Source: Pelagibius sp. (GTDB taxonomy: Bacteria > Pseudomonadota > Alphaproteobacteria > Kiloniellales > Kiloniellaceae). From it: a stretch of 64,000 nucleotides of DNA. The stretch spans positions 62,001 to 126,000 of the forward strand of contig JANQMC010000082.1 in NCBI GenBank assembly GCA_028280305.1, in the 5' to 3' direction. Made by a program: the position numbers and the translations under genes. Below, in pieces: positions 41,343 to 52,620 of the stretch; positions within the stretch are counted from its first letter, which is position 1; the number at the start of each line of letters is the position of its first letter. The notes beneath the pieces were generated by a model that saw nothing but the letters and a program-made list of their open reading frames with translations, was not told the DNA's origin and ran no database searches.

Positions 41343-41872
41343 TCGTCCTGCGCTATCCGCCGAAGGTCCTCACCGGGGACTATCTGCGCTCCGGCGCCGG
41401 CCTTGTCGTCGGGCTCGGGGTGCTCTCGGCGGTGCCGCCGAGCCTGCCGATCCTGATCATCTTCGGCGGCATCGCCCTGCTGTTCGGCATCTTCGGTATC
41501 CGCACCCTGCACCGCCACAAGCTGGAGGTTGTGCTCGACGAAGGGGAAATCGCCTGCCGCGGGCTGACCACCCGGGTGCTGCCCTGGGCGGCGCTGGAGC
41601 TGGTGAAGCTGCGCTACTTCGGTACGCGCCGGGGAAAGCGCAGCGTTCTGGGCGGCAGCTTCATGGAACTGACCCTGAAAGGCGCCGGCGTCACCCTGAA
41701 GTTTGAATCGAGCCTGGAGGATTTCGAGAAACTGGCGGAGGTATCGGCGCGTGCTTCCAACCGCAAAGGGCTCGAGCTGGACCCGGCGACGGCGAGCAAT
41801 CTGATCGAGCTGGGCGTCGACGGCGCCGCAACGGACGGAGCGGGGTGTGATTCCCCGCCAAACGTCCTATAA
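41339..41872 (+). CDS. Small membrane protein of unknown function
   Basis: The 177-residue protein has two adjacent hydrophobic segments (residues about 17-52, GLVVGLGVLSAVPPSL and ILIIFGGIALLFGIFGI) and a soluble C-domain with a PH-like beta pattern LEVVLDEGEIACRG.TTRVLPWAALELVKLRYFG. It overlaps the deacetylase gene by four bases and ends the operon; 36 bases later the peptide-importer gene begins, which could be read-through. No family is recognised. Confidence 0.75.
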   Translation: MIVLRYPPKVLTGDYLRSGAGLVVGLGVLSAVPPSLPILIIFGGIALLFGIFGIRTLHRHKLEVVLDEGEIACRGLTTRVLPWAALELVKLRYFGTRRGKRSVLGGSFMELTLKGAGVTLKFESSLEDFEKLAEVSARASNRKGLELDPATASNLIELGVDGAATDGAGCDSPPNVL

Positions 41873-41908
41873 ACGCTGCTTCACGGGGTAGGGGGAACTG
41901 GGGTAAAG

Positions 41909-43884
<1,976 letters not shown>

Positions 43885-43891
<7 letters not shown>

Positions 43892-44883
43892 GTTACTTCG
43901 CCCGCCGCCTGCTGGTGATGATCCCGACCCTGCTGGTGATCAGCCTGGTGGTCTTCTTCATCATCCAGTTGCCGCCCGGCGACTTTCTGGAAACCCACAT
44001 CGCCGAACTGCTGGCCCAGGGCGAGACGGTCGATTCCGACCGCATCGCCTTCCTGCGCGAACAGTACGGCCTCGACAAACCGGTCATCGAGCAATACTGG
44101 GGCTGGCTGATCGGCCTGCTGCAGGGCGATCTCGGCTACTCCTTCGAATTCGAACTGCCGGTCTCCGAGGTGATCGGCAACCGCTTCTGGTTCACCGTCC
44201 TGCTGGCCGTCGCGACGACCATCTTCACCTACGTCCTCTCCTTTCCGATCGGCATCTACTCCGCGGTCCGGCAGTATTCGGTGGGCGACTATGCGGCGAC
44301 CCTGGTCGGCTACTTCGGCCTCGCCATGCCGAACTTCCTCTTTGCCCTGGTGCTGCTCTACTACGCCAACGTCTGGTTCGACCTTTCCATCGGCGGGCTG
44401 ATGGATCCGCGTTTTGTCGATGCGCCCTGGACCTTCGAAAAGGTGCTGTCGGTCATCAACCATCTCTGGATACCGATGCTCGTCATCGGCACCTCGGGCA
44501 CCGCCGCGATGATCCGCCGGCTGCGCGCCAACATGCTGGACGAACTGCAGAAGCAATACGTCGTCACGGCGCGGGCCAAGGGCCTCTCGCCGACGAAGAT
44601 CATCCTGAAGTACCCGCTGCGTCTGGCGCTCAATCCCTTTATCGCCGACATCGGCATGCTGTTGCCGGCCATCGTCTCCGGCGCCGCGCTGGTCTCCATC
44701 GTCATGGACCTGCCGACCAACGGCCCGCTGATGCTGCGCGCCCTGCAAAGCCAGGACATGTTCCTGGCCGGCGCCTTTCTGATGTTCGAGGCGACGCTGG
44801 TGGTGATCGGGGTTTTCCTCTCCGACGTGCTGCTCGCCATACTCGACCCGCGCATCCGGCTTGGGGGGGCTTCGTCGAAATGA
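43885..44883 (+). CDS. Peptide-type ABC transporter permease (DppB-like)
   Basis: The 332-residue protein has six membrane helices. It starts LSYFARRLLVMIPTLLVISLVVFFIIQLPPGDF and has the EAA-type coupling loop VTARAKGLSPTKIILKYPLRLALNPF. The FLREQYGLDKPVIEQYW segment is family-typical. It forms the pore with the next protein; the ATG of that one overlaps its stop by four bases. Confidence 0.95.
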
Positions 44884-46055
44884 GCGACCGCGACCTGCGC
44901 CCGGGCGAAGAGCTGCCCCATTATGTGAACAGGGAGCCATTCGATCCCTACCGCGCCGACACGCTGACGCCGGAGCAGGAACGCTATTACCAGGCATCGC
45001 AGTGGAAGATCATGTGGTGGAAGTTCCGCCGGCATAAGCTTGCGCTCTGGTCCGCCTGGTTCCTGATCGCGATGTACTTCGCCATCGTGATCTGCGAATT
45101 CCTGACGCCCTACAACCTGCACACCCGCGATACCCAGCACATCTACGCACCGCCGCAGGCCCTGCATCTTTTTCATGAAGGCGAGTTCATCGGGCCTTTC
45201 GTCTACGGCTACGACTACCGGCTGAACATGGAGAACCTGGCCCGCGAATACGTGCCCAGTCCCGACAAGGTTCAGCCGATCCGGTTTTTCTGTTCCGGCG
45301 ATCCCTACAAGTTCTGGGGCCTCATCGACGCCGACCTGCATCTCTTCTGTCCGGCCGAAGGCGGCACCCTCTATCTCTTCGGCACCGACCGCCTGGGGCG
45401 GGACATGTTCAGCCGCATCATCTACGGCGCGCGCATTTCACTGACGATCGCCTTCATCGCGGTGGCCATCTCCTTCATCCTCGGCGTGATCATCGGCGGC
45501 GCCGCCGGTTACTACGGCGGCATGGTGGACGCGGTGGTGCTGCGGATCATCGAACTGATCCGGTCCTTCCCCGAGTTGCCGCTGTTCATGACACTCTCGG
45601 CGCTACTGCCGGTCACCTGGTCGCCCATCGGCGTCTTCGTCGGGATCTCGGTGATCATCGGCTTTCTCGACTGGCCCGGCCTTGCCCGCGCCGTGCGCGC
45701 CAAGATCCTGTCGTTGCGCGAAGAGGACTTCACCACCGCCGCACAGTTGATGGGCGCTTCCCCCAGCCGCATCATCGGCCGCCACCTGCTGCCCAGCTTC
45801 ACCAGCCACCTGATCGCCTCGGTTTCGCTGTCGGTGCCGACGGCCATCCTCGGCGAAACCGCCCTGTCGTTTCTCGGCATCGGTCTGCGCCCGCCGGTAA
45901 CCTCCTGGGGCGTGCTGCTGAACGAGGCCCAGGACATCAACGTGGTGGTGATCTATCCCTGGCTGATGCTGCCGGTGGTGCCGCTGTTCCTGGTGGTGCT
46001 GGCTTTCAACTTCCTGGGCGACGGCCTGCGCGACGCGGCCGATCCCTATAAGTAG
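44880..46055 (+). CDS. Peptide-type ABC transporter permease (DppC-like)
   Basis: The 391-residue protein has an N-terminal charged part, helix 1 (about 55-78), a long periplasmic insert (80-175) with two cysteines, then helices 2-6 with the EAA loop DFTTAAQLMGASPSRIIGRHLLPSF. LFGTDRLGRDMFSRIIYGARISL precedes helix 2 as in DppC/OppC. It ends the transporter genes: no substrate-binding protein follows or precedes within the window, so the receptor must be encoded elsewhere. It converges with the cyclase gene 56 bp later. Confidence 0.94.
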   Translation: MSDRDLRPGEELPHYVNREPFDPYRADTLTPEQERYYQASQWKIMWWKFRRHKLALWSAWFLIAMYFAIVICEFLTPYNLHTRDTQHIYAPPQALHLFHEGEFIGPFVYGYDYRLNMENLAREYVPSPDKVQPIRFFCSGDPYKFWGLIDADLHLFCPAEGGTLYLFGTDRLGRDMFSRIIYGARISLTIAFIAVAISFILGVIIGGAAGYYGGMVDAVVLRIIELIRSFPELPLFMTLSALLPVTWSPIGVFVGISVIIGFLDWPGLARAVRAKILSLREEDFTTAAQLMGASPSRIIGRHLLPSFTSHLIASVSLSVPTAILGETALSFLGIGLRPPVTSWGVLLNEAQDINVVVIYPWLMLPVVPLFLVVLAFNFLGDGLRDAADPYK

Positions 46056-46111
46056 GCCGAAGCCTACTCTGATTTTCGGCACCGGCCCGCTTCGACAATA
46101 GACGAGACGCC

Positions 46112-47437
46112 TTAAGGCGCGACGACGACAAGGCCCATGCTGTCCTTCACGCCGCCGACCTGCACCGCCGGAAGCTGTTTCATCTGGCCGGACGGCTGGT
46201 AGCCCTGGGCCACGGCAAGCTCATAGGCTTCGTGATCGCAGATCGCCCGGACGCCGAGATCCTTGTTGTGCTTTTCCAGCTTGGCCGAAAGGTTCACAGC
46301 ATCGCCGATCACCGTGTACTCCAGGCGGCTGTCGTCGCCCACCGCGCCGAAAAGGATCGGGCCCGCGGCGACGGCACCGTTCACCGCCGGACAACTGCGC
46401 CCTTCGGCCTCGCAGGCTGTCTTCCAGGCAGCGGCGGCGGCCATGGCATCCTCCAGCGCACGCAGCGCATCGGCGGCATAGGTTTCCGACGGCTCCGCCG
46501 CGCCAAAGGTCGCCATGATGCCGTCGCCGAGAAACTTGTCGATGGAGCCGCCGTGGCGCTGGATCACCGGCACCATCTGTTGCTGGTAGTCGGCCAGCAG
46601 ACTCATCACCTGGTCCGGCGGCGCCTCGCCGGCCATGCGGGTGAAGCCGCGCATGTCGAGATTGAGGATCGCGGCCTGGCGCAGTTCGCCGGTACCGGCG
46701 CGGATCTCATCTTCCGAGCCTTTGATCCGCTTGGCGATCTCCGGCGCGAAGAAGCGCGACAGCTCCTGCGCCGCCGCCTGTTCGGAGACCGAGCGCACCA
46801 GCAGGCTCTTGGCCCGCGCCAGCGCAATGGCGATCAGTCCGGTGACCATGAGGATCGAGATGATCTTGTCGAACTCGGCGCCCAGCAAAACCGAGTTGGA
46901 GGTCATGTAGGCGACGTAGTCGCGGGTGATCATGGTGTCGAAGGGATCGTAGTAGATCACGTAGAGGATCATCAGGCCCCAGCCGATCGCCGCCACGACG
47001 CCGGCCAGCAGCACGAAGCGGGCGTCGAAACGCAGCGCCCTCAGCGCGATGAAGATGAAGACGTAGAGCAGGGTCGGCGCCTTCAGATAGAAAGACGCCG
47101 GCTGCATATACTGGATGTGGAAGCTCCAGATCAGCACCATCAGCAGCGTCATGTCGAAGAACACCGAGACCGCCAGCGACCAATCCGGCAGCCGCCCGAG
47201 ATGGGACCAGATGACACGGATCACGGTGAGCACGAGGTAGATCGAGAGGGCCCAGGGCACCGGCGCGAACTCGACCTCGGGCTTCGGTGAAATCAGGTAG
47301 AGGGTGCCGAAGATGACGACGATGCCAAGCTGAATCCAGGAGATCAGCCGCTCGGTCGCGTTCTCCTGTTCGCGGACCGCCGCCTTGACCCGCTCCGGCA
47401 GACCGGCTTCAGGATCCTTGCGCCACCAGCTCAGCAT
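46112..47437 (-). CDS. Class III adenylate/guanylate cyclase with six-helix membrane domain
   Basis: The 441-residue protein has about six membrane segments (residues 32-210) followed by a short linker and a class III cyclase domain (about 250-441). The metal-binding aspartates are D261 (LDMRGFT) and D305 (FLGDGIMATFG), the purine-selecting pair K301 and T375. The transition-state pair reads NLSAK: Asn382 is kept, but the usual Arg is Lys386. A membrane-anchored cyclase with an unknown signal input is indicated. The Lys change could lower activity. It is the last gene of a minus-strand run of three. Confidence 0.88.
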   Translation of the reverse strand: MLSWWRKDPEAGLPERVKAAVREQENATERLISWIQLGIVVIFGTLYLISPKPEVEFAPVPWALSIYLVLTVIRVIWSHLGRLPDWSLAVSVFFDMTLLMVLIWSFHIQYMQPASFYLKAPTLLYVFIFIALRALRFDARFVLLAGVVAAIGWGLMILYVIYYDPFDTMITRDYVAYMTSNSVLLGAEFDKIISILMVTGLIAIALARAKSLLVRSVSEQAAAQELSRFFAPEIAKRIKGSEDEIRAGTGELRQAAILNLDMRGFTRMAGEAPPDQVMSLLADYQQQMVPVIQRHGGSIDKFLGDGIMATFGAAEPSETYAADALRALEDAMAAAAAWKTACEAEGRSCPAVNGAVAAGPILFGAVGDDSRLEYTVIGDAVNLSAKLEKHNKDLGVRAICDHEAYELAVAQGYQPSGQMKQLPAVQVGGVKDSMGLVVVAP

Positions 47438-47623
47438 GGCCTTTTCCCAAGTAGAATTCCGAGTCCGGCCAAAAGCTGCCTCTTTGATCGGCAGTGCGAT
47501 CCGGACCCCGGACCCAGTCTAAAGGATGATCGCCAGGCGGGCCCATCGCGAAGCATAACTTCTGCGTGACTGACGGCGCCCGGGATTGTCCGGTCCCGCC
47601 TGCGCCGACGATCCCAGAAGCAC

Positions 47624-48532
47624 TCATTGCAGCCGTCCTTCCCGTGCGGCCAGGGGGCCCGATACCTTGCGCAGCCAGAGCGCTGTCTCACGCGCGCCCG
47701 GCGGCAGCGGCAACCGCGCCAGGCCGCCGGATTCCAGCCGTTCGGTCATGCGCGTGGCGACATAGTGGCTGGCGAAAAGGATTTCCCAGCCGCCGGAGGC
47801 CAGCAGGGGCAGGAGCGCCTGCTGCTCGTTGTAGCCGCGCCAGTGCCAGGCCTCGGGATAATCGTCCGGCAGGAAGACGTCATGGATCTGAACGACAACG
47901 CCGGCCGGCAGCAGGGGCAGCACCCGCCCGAAGAGAAAGTCGACATCGCTGCCGGGCAGCAGAATGTGGCTGGAATCGATCATCAGAAAATCGCCGGCCT
48001 GAAGCTCGGCAAAAGCGGCGGCCGGCGCGGCCTGAACCACGGAGCGCTGAAAGCGCAGCGGCAGAGCCGCCAGATCGGCACGCGGCGAGGGATCGATCGC
48101 CAGCACATCGCAATCAAGCCCGGCATCAGCGACGGCGCGGGCGGCAAAGCGGGTCGAATGGCCACACCCGATCTCGACAATTCGTTTCGGGCCGAAGTGT
48201 CGAATCAGCGTATAGACGGCGGCTGCATCCAGGCGCGGATACCAATCCTGATTCCAGCGCGGGCCCGGCGCCGGATGCCCGCCCAACCCGAGCAGGGTCT
48301 CCAGCATCGCCTCCATTTCGGTCAGAAGATCGGCAAAGGCCGCTTCCCGGCTTCGCAGCAGATTTTCCAGAGCATCGTAGCGATGGCTGCGGTCTTCGGG
48401 CCGAAGCTGACCGGCGTAGCGATAGGGAATGAAGAAGCCCCGCTCGGCGAAGCCCAGCAGCGTCAGGAGACCAAACCACGTGTGGCGCAGATGTTCGCGT
48501 GACCAGATGTCACCGCGCCGCGTCGCGGTCAT
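47624..48532 (-). CDS. Class I SAM-dependent methyltransferase
   Basis: The 302-residue protein has a Rossmann methyltransferase domain with motif I RIVEIGCGHSTRFAARAVADAG (residues about 117-138), DVLAIDPSP and LMIDSSH. The N-terminal third (HTWFGLLTLLGFAERGFFIPYRYAGQL) is a helical cap with hydrophobic segments. It resembles methyltransferase-24-type enzymes acting on small molecules or sugars. It overlaps the MBL-fold gene by four bases, and 186 bp separate it from the cyclase. Confidence 0.85.
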   Translation of the reverse strand: MTATRRGDIWSREHLRHTWFGLLTLLGFAERGFFIPYRYAGQLRPEDRSHRYDALENLLRSREAAFADLLTEMEAMLETLLGLGGHPAPGPRWNQDWYPRLDAAAVYTLIRHFGPKRIVEIGCGHSTRFAARAVADAGLDCDVLAIDPSPRADLAALPLRFQRSVVQAAPAAAFAELQAGDFLMIDSSHILLPGSDVDFLFGRVLPLLPAGVVVQIHDVFLPDDYPEAWHWRGYNEQQALLPLLASGGWEILFASHYVATRMTERLESGGLARLPLPPGARETALWLRKVSGPLAAREGRLQ

Positions 48533-49362
48533 GGTGCGAGGACCATGCCTTCCTGCGCGACCACTGTGCCGGGGCGCATGCGCTCGGCCTCTTCCTTGAC
48601 GCGGTCCATAAAGGCGTCGTCATGACCGGGATCGTGGTGAAAGATCACCAGCTTGCCGGCATCGGCCTGTTCGCAGAGCCGCACCCCCTCCTGCCAGGTG
48701 GAGTGCCCCCAGTTGCGATACTTGGGAAACTCTTCGTCGGTATAGGTGCTGTCGTAGATCACCAGGTCGGCGCCCTGGATGAGTTCCAGAATGTTGCGGT
48801 CCGGTTTGCCTTCGACATGCTCGGTGTCGGTGACGTAACAGATCGCCTTGCCGCGATAGTCGATGCGGTAGCCGGTGGCGCCGTTGGGATGGTTGAGCGG
48901 CGCGGTAATCAGCCGCACCCCGGGCTTCGGCTCCAGGATGTCGCCGGCGGTGAAATCGTGAAACGATACATTGGCGGCGAAGATCTTCGGCGGCACCGGA
49001 AACAGCGGCGCATTCATGAACTGGACCAGCACATCGTGCAGCGTGAGATCGGGAATCAGGTGACCGGCCCAGAGACGGATGCGGTTGCGCTTGTCGAACA
49101 GCGGCCCGAAAAACGGCAGGCCGACGATGTGATCGTGATGGGTGTGGGTGAGGAAGATGTCCGCTTCCAGCGGAGAATCTGCGAGGAGTTGCTGGCCCAG
49201 GGGGCGCAGGCCGGTGCCGGCATCGAAGATCAGCAGCTTCTCGCCGCAGCGCACCTCCAGGCAGGAGGTGTTGCCGCCGTAGCGCAGGTGGTCTTCGCCG
49301 GGACAGGAAATCGAGCCACGGGTGCCCCAGAAACGAACAAAAAAATCGCCACTGTTCTGCAA
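48529..49362 (-). CDS. Metallo-beta-lactamase-fold hydrolase
   Basis: The 277-residue protein begins FFVRFWGTRGSISCPGEDHLRYGGNTSC, typical of a branch of MBL-fold enzymes often associated with signalling genes. The metal motif HTHHDH is at 73-78; further ligands are in APLNHPNG, DTEHVEG and FHHDPGHDD. Possible activities are phosphodiesterase or another ester hydrolase; the neighbouring cyclase makes a cyclic-nucleotide phosphodiesterase role an attractive but untested idea. Confidence 0.88.
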   Translation of the reverse strand: MQNSGDFFVRFWGTRGSISCPGEDHLRYGGNTSCLEVRCGEKLLIFDAGTGLRPLGQQLLADSPLEADIFLTHTHHDHIVGLPFFGPLFDKRNRIRLWAGHLIPDLTLHDVLVQFMNAPLFPVPPKIFAANVSFHDFTAGDILEPKPGVRLITAPLNHPNGATGYRIDYRGKAICYVTDTEHVEGKPDRNILELIQGADLVIYDSTYTDEEFPKYRNWGHSTWQEGVRLCEQADAGKLVIFHHDPGHDDAFMDRVKEEAERMRPGTVVAQEGMVLAP

Positions 49363-49503
49363 AATGCCAGTATCCCTTCGGTCCGGCAGTCACTTATGTA
49401 GACCCGCAGATCGAGCGGACTGGAAAATGCTTTGCCGAGAATCAGTTCACTCTAACGAATCGGAGCGGCCCGCCCCAATGAAAATTGCCCAAAAAGCGGT
49501 CTC

Positions 49504-50793
49504 ATGGGGCGGCAGCGGGTGACCCGGGGGGCGGAGAACCGCACCGCGATCATCGCGCTCGGGCTGGCATTGCTGATTTTCGCGGCTTTCTCGCAGTTCA
49601 AGCTGCCGGTGGTGCTGCCGCTGCTGCTCGACCGCTATGCCTATGATCCGGTCCTGGCCGGCGGCTTCATGTCGGTCTATGCCGCCCTGGGCATCGGTCT
49701 GTCGATCTGGATCGGCCGGCGGGCCGAACAGGATGGCCCGCTGAACCTGGCCTTGCTGGCCCTGCCGCTAATGGCCTGCGGCACCCTGGTCAGTCTCGCC
49801 GCGCCCCAACTGGGGGCAGTGGTGCTGCTCGGCCGCGGTCTTGAAGGGGCAGCCTTCGCCATCCTCGCGGTGACCGGTGCGGCCCTGGCAACCAGCGCCG
49901 CCGCGCCTCAACACCGCGCCCTGGTTATCGGGCTGGTCGCCGCCTGGATGCCCGCCGGGCAGTTGCTGGCCGCTCTGCTTGCACCCCTGGCTCTTGCTGC
50001 CGGCGGCCCTGTCGACGGGTGGGCCCTGCTGTGGCAGGCCAGCATTGCCCTGGCGCTCCTCCTGGCCGCCTGGACCTGGGCGGCAAGACGGCAAACGGCG
50101 AAGCGCGCCGCAGCGCCGGAGAAGCAAAAGCCGCCGCCGCAGGCCTGGAGCCGCCGCCAGCGCCAAGGCCTGGTGCTGACCGCCGCGGTCTTCATGCTGT
50201 GGTCCGGCCAGTATCTCGCCTATATGACCTGGCTGCCGGAATACCTGGTGGCGGTCCTGGCAATGCCGATGGAAACCGCGCTCTGGTTCTACCTTTTGCC
50301 CGTCGTCTTCGTCGCGCTGTTCAATGTTGCAACCGGCTTCATGCTGCGCGGCGGCCTGGCGCCGGAGCGCCTGTTGCTGGGGGCGGTTTTGCTGCAGGCC
50401 CTGCTGTGGTGGCTGCTGCCCTATACCGGCGGCGGCCTCAGCGGCTTGATTTCATTGGTATTCTACGGCGTTGCCGCCGGCATTGCCCCAACCTGCCTCT
50501 TCGCCCTGCCGACGGTGCTGACCGACGGACCGGGCCAGACCGCCCGTGCCTTCGGCGGCATCATGACCGGGCGCAATCTGGGGGTTCTGATGGGCCCGCT
50601 GCTGCTGGCGCAGATGGTGAAGTGGTCCGGCGACTGGGGGGCGGGCAGCCTGGTCTTCGGCGGCCTCACGACCCTGGCCGCGGCCCTGGCCGCCGTGCTG
50701 CTCGCGGTGGCGCCCCGGGTGCGCCGGGAACTGCAGGCGCCTAGATCGGATCATGTTTTGACGGAACCACTTGGTGGTCGCGCCAAAACATGA
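49504..50793 (+). CDS. MFS transporter (CynX/NimT-like), C-terminus inside a repeat
   Basis: The 429-residue protein has about 12 membrane helices; the first is IIALGLALLIFAAFSQFKLPVVLPLLL and the loop after helix 2 is GRRAEQDGP. It resembles the CynX/NimT and related sugar-efflux branch of the MFS; substrate unknown. The last 16-18 codons (from APRSDHVLTEP to the TGA) come from module A of a palindromic repeat (50741 onward), so the original stop codon has been replaced. A peptide with the same sequence type is encoded by the repeat elsewhere in this window (for example 13909). Confidence 0.85.
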   Translation: MGRQRVTRGAENRTAIIALGLALLIFAAFSQFKLPVVLPLLLDRYAYDPVLAGGFMSVYAALGIGLSIWIGRRAEQDGPLNLALLALPLMACGTLVSLAAPQLGAVVLLGRGLEGAAFAILAVTGAALATSAAAPQHRALVIGLVAAWMPAGQLLAALLAPLALAAGGPVDGWALLWQASIALALLLAAWTWAARRQTAKRAAAPEKQKPPPQAWSRRQRQGLVLTAAVFMLWSGQYLAYMTWLPEYLVAVLAMPMETALWFYLLPVVFVALFNVATGFMLRGGLAPERLLLGAVLLQALLWWLLPYTGGGLSGLISLVFYGVAAGIAPTCLFALPTVLTDGPGQTARAFGGIMTGRNLGVLMGPLLLAQMVKWSGDWGAGSLVFGGLTTLAAALAAVLLAVAPRVRRELQAPRSDHVLTEPLGGRAKT

Positions 50794-50878
50794 TCCGATC
50801 GACATTAAATGGATAGAGCAGATTCACCGGGCTGGATAGATCGCTAACGCGATTCCATCAAACCCGGATCTGCTCTAG
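50741..50878. repeat. Interspersed palindromic repeat, modules A and B (copy 4)
   Basis: Module A (50741-50801) has CTAGATCGGATCATGTTTTG and closes CAAAACATGATCCGATC without the usual GTGA bulge, giving a perfect palindrome. Module B (50814-50878) is TAGAGCAGATTCACCGGGCT...CCCGGATCTGCTCTAG. The element covers the end of the MFS gene and the gap before the response regulator. Confidence 0.9.
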
Positions 50879-50899
50879 CGAGCCGCGAGCCGCTCTCGG

Positions 50900-51604
50900 T
50901 TAAGGCACCAGGCGATAGCCGCCGGGTTCGGTGACCAGGATCTCGGCCGCCGAGGGATCACTCTCGATTTTCTGGCGCAGCCGGTAAACGTGGGTTTCCA
51001 GCGTATGGGTGGTGACCCCGGCGTTGTAGCCCCAGACCTCGCCGAGCAGCTTGTCGCGGCCGACCACGGTATCGCCGCTGCGATAGAGGTACTTCAGGAT
51101 CGAGGTTTCCTTCTCGGTCAGCCGCACCTTTTTCTTGGACTCCCCGTGCGTGAGCAGCTTGGCGCTGGGCCGAAAGGTATAGGGGCCGATGGTGAAAACC
51201 GCGTCCTCGCTCTGTTCGTGCTGGCGCAGTTGGGCGCGCATGCGGGCCAGCAGGACACCCAGGCGAAACGGCTTGGTGACGTAGTCGTTGGCGCCGGCAT
51301 CGAGGGCCAGGATGGTATCGGCATCGGATTCAGCCGCCGTCAGCATGATGATCGGCGACTTGACGCCGCCGCGCCGCATCAGCCGGCAGACCTCGCGCCC
51401 GTCCATATCCGGCAGGCCGACGTCGAGCAGGATCAGGTCGTAATAGTCCGCCTTCGCCATTTCCAACCCGGAAGCTGCAGTTTCCGCCTCGGCGGTATCG
51501 AATTCTTCGTGCAAACGCAGCTGTTCGCTAAGCGATTGACGAAGCGCCGAATCATCGTCGACGAGAAGAATCTTCTTGCCGCTGGCGCCGCTCATACCCG
51601 ACAT
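50900..51604 (-). CDS. Orphan OmpR/PhoB-family response regulator
   Basis: The 234-residue protein has a receiver domain with the acidic pair (VDDDSALRQSL), the phospho-Asp in LILLDVGLPDMDGREV, the conserved Thr in IIMLTAAES and Lys in YVTKPF, then a winged-helix domain (about 130-234) ending THTLETHVYRLRQKIE...GGYRLVP. Start 51604 has AGGAGACGG immediately before it. No histidine kinase gene is adjacent in the window. It is close to the alphaproteobacterial regulators without a cognate kinase, but its targets cannot be inferred. Confidence 0.92.
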   Translation of the reverse strand: MSGMSGASGKKILLVDDDSALRQSLSEQLRLHEEFDTAEAETAASGLEMAKADYYDLILLDVGLPDMDGREVCRLMRRGGVKSPIIMLTAAESDADTILALDAGANDYVTKPFRLGVLLARMRAQLRQHEQSEDAVFTIGPYTFRPSAKLLTHGESKKKVRLTEKETSILKYLYRSGDTVVGRDKLLGEVWGYNAGVTTHTLETHVYRLRQKIESDPSAAEILVTEPGGYRLVP

Positions 51605-51666
51605 CCGTCTCCTAAATCCACTCGGACCCCCTGTAAATTGTGAGATAGCACCGCTCAAGCCACGGT

Positions 51667-52620
51667 TCAAGGAAGCTGCCCGGCCAACATCTGTTGCAGC
51701 GCAGCGAAAAGCGGATGATTCGGCTCGCCCAGGGCATCGACCGCACTGAAATGGTGGCGGTCCGGCAGGGCGACGTCGTGAAGCGCGAGGCCCTGTCCGC
51801 GCCAGGCCGCGGCATAGGCCGCATGCTGGCGGCGGAATTCATCGGTCTCCTGCGAGCCGACAGCAATGATCAGCGGCGCGGCTTCGTCCGGCAGCGTATG
51901 AAGCGGGCTCCAATCCGTCACCTTTTCAGGCGGAATCCCCAGGATCTGGTTGTGATAGCTGAGCCGCACCGGCTCCAGATCGTAGACACCGGAAACCGAG
52001 CAACCGCCGGCCAGGAGGCGGCGGGGCAGGGCGGGGTCGATCGCCGGCCAGTCTGTGGCAAGCGCCATGGCCGCCAGATGCCCGCCGGCGGAATGGCCGG
52101 AAACGCAGATCCTTTGCGGATCGATCCCGTGGTCGCCGGCATTGCGATAGAGCCAGACCAGGGCGCGGCGGACCTGGGCGATCATGGTGCCGATGTCCGT
52201 ATTCGGCGCGAGACCGTAGTTCAGGCTGGCAAAGGCGATGCCGCGCTCGACGAAGGGCGGTGCCAGATAGCTGTAGTCACCCTTGTCCAGCGCCTGCCAG
52301 TAGCCGCCGTGAATGAAGACGTGGAGGGGCGCGGGCGCTGCTCCCTCTGCCGGAAAAAGGTCGAGGGTCTCGGCGGCTTCAGATCCATAGGCGAGATCGA
52401 ACAGACCGCCGCGCCCGGCGCGAACCGCCGCCGAATCCTCTGCCCAGCGCGCGAAGAAGGCCGGGTGGTCCGGCCAGCGCGCCCGAAGATTGAGCTCCGC
52501 ATCCAGTGCCGCCTGGTCGTAGTCCTTAAAAACCAGGGCCTTCTGCCGCCCGCCGCTTTCGTCTGGCCCTGCCTGCCCCTGGTCGGCTTGCTCGGGGCCG
52601 GCCTGCTCTTGCACTGTCAT
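51667..52620 (-). CDS. Alpha/beta hydrolase, arylformamidase-like
   Basis: The 317-residue protein is an alpha/beta-hydrolase with HVFIHGGYWQALDKGDYS (oxyanion hole), nucleophile ICVSGHSAGGHLAAMAL and late His HHFSAVDAL. The HGGYW and GHSAGGH pattern matches kynurenine-formamidase (KynB-like)/HSL-type esterases. The N-terminal 30 residues are Gln/Glu/Gly-rich. A start at 52698 would add 26 residues; 52620 is favoured as the ATG nearest to the conserved part. No tryptophan-catabolism genes are adjacent. Confidence 0.85.
   Translation of the reverse strand: MTVQEQAGPEQADQGQAGPDESGGRQKALVFKDYDQAALDAELNLRARWPDHPAFFARWAEDSAAVRAGRGGLFDLAYGSEAAETLDLFPAEGAAPAPLHVFIHGGYWQALDKGDYSYLAPPFVERGIAFASLNYGLAPNTDIGTMIAQVRRALVWLYRNAGDHGIDPQRICVSGHSAGGHLAAMALATDWPAIDPALPRRLLAGGCSVSGVYDLEPVRLSYHNQILGIPPEKVTDWSPLHTLPDEAAPLIIAVGSQETDEFRRQHAAYAAAWRGQGLALHDVALPDRHHFSAVDALGEPNHPLFAALQQMLAGQLP

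Noticed and set aside
46056-46111. Possible terminator between the permease and cyclase genes
   Set aside because: A GCCGAA/TTCGGC pair exists but has a long loop, and no T-run follows; the evidence is too weak.
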